Positions 6,519 to 6,672 of a stretch of DNA of 6,672 nt are shown here, one piece after another (positions within the stretch are counted from its first letter, which is position 1; the number at the start of each line of letters is the position of its first letter). Below the pieces are notes generated by a model. It did not search any database, was not told the origin of the DNA, and worked only from the letters and a program-made list of their open reading frames with translations. The stretch spans positions 1 through 6,672 of the forward strand of contig JACPRT010000124.1 in NCBI GenBank assembly GCA_016189845.1, given 5' to 3'. The stretch comes from Chloroflexota bacterium (lineage in GTDB: Bacteria > Chloroflexota > Dehalococcoidia > Lucifugimonadales > Lucifugimonadaceae). A program made the translations under genes and the position numbers.

Positions 6519-6672
6519 ATGGCAACACAGACAAAGAGGCTGACGACGACCGCAGCGAAGCTGTCGCACGAGAACCTCCGGATCCCCGGCCCGGTGCCGC
6601 TACCCGACGACATCCTGGATGCCGCAGGCACCCAGATGATCAACCACCGCGGCCCCGAATACGCCGACATGC
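6519..6672 (+). CDS. Class V aminotransferase, alanine-glyoxylate/serine-pyruvate type, 3' truncated
   Basis: Only the first 51 residues are inside the window. They contain two N-terminal hallmarks of the PLP-dependent alanine-glyoxylate / serine-pyruvate aminotransferase group: LRIPGPVPLP at 20-29, where the proline/glycine-rich strand enters the active site, and INHRGPEY at 41-48. The catalytic lysine and PLP-binding residues lie beyond the window edge. Members interconvert glyoxylate and glycine, or serine and hydroxypyruvate, and in some anaerobes and Chloroflexota relatives are thought to act in serine synthesis. The substrate cannot be decided from this fragment. The first 18 residues (MATQTKRLTTTAAKLSH) are polar and not conserved, so a slightly later start is possible, but the AAGGAG upstream favours this ATG. 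The gene continues the + strand run after tyrS. Confidence 0.85.
   Translation, partial: MATQTKRLTTTAAKLSHENLRIPGPVPLPDDILDAAGTQMINHRGPEYADM

Overview
The window is GC-rich, densely coding bacterial chromosome. It holds one 5'-truncated gene, six complete genes and one 3'-truncated gene, all apparently core metabolic or housekeeping. The FtsH sequence style, the low-GC-free codon use and the mix of neighbours suggest a Chloroflexota bacterium, perhaps Dehalococcoidia or a SAR202-like marine lineage. That is an inference from family resemblance and not proven here. I saw no mobile element, CRISPR array, tRNA or rRNA, prophage trace or toxin-antitoxin pair.

Left part (1-2106): most of an ftsH gene on the + strand (membrane AAA+ zinc protease) runs into a small uncharacterised gene on the - strand. 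The two genes share a single CTAG as their stop codons. The small gene encodes 91 residues with a possible Cys/His metal site.

Middle (2107-2920): a 112-base divergent spacer carries a TATAAT-like box facing the small gene and a 10-base perfect palindrome. It is followed by a CPBP-family intramembrane protease on the + strand.

Right part (2921-6672): a tight + strand run of trpA, aroH, ribF, tyrS and the start of a class V (alanine-glyoxylate type) aminotransferase. The gaps are 51, 22, 21, 7 and 35 bases counting from the CPBP gene, with no convincing terminator between them, so they are probably co-transcribed. TrpA (last steps to tryptophan), AroH (chorismate to prephenate, toward Phe/Tyr) and TyrRS (use of tyrosine) share an aromatic amino acid theme. 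RibF supplies FMN/FAD. The aminotransferase needs PLP and probably handles glycine, serine or alanine.

I did not find a new biological system. The points most worth a second look are non-consensus residues at expected active-site positions: Glu for Asp60 in TrpA, HMGQ for HIGH in TyrRS, and several lost adenylyltransferase motif residues in RibF. The unknown small gene and the trpA-aroH-ribF-tyrS arrangement also deserve attention.
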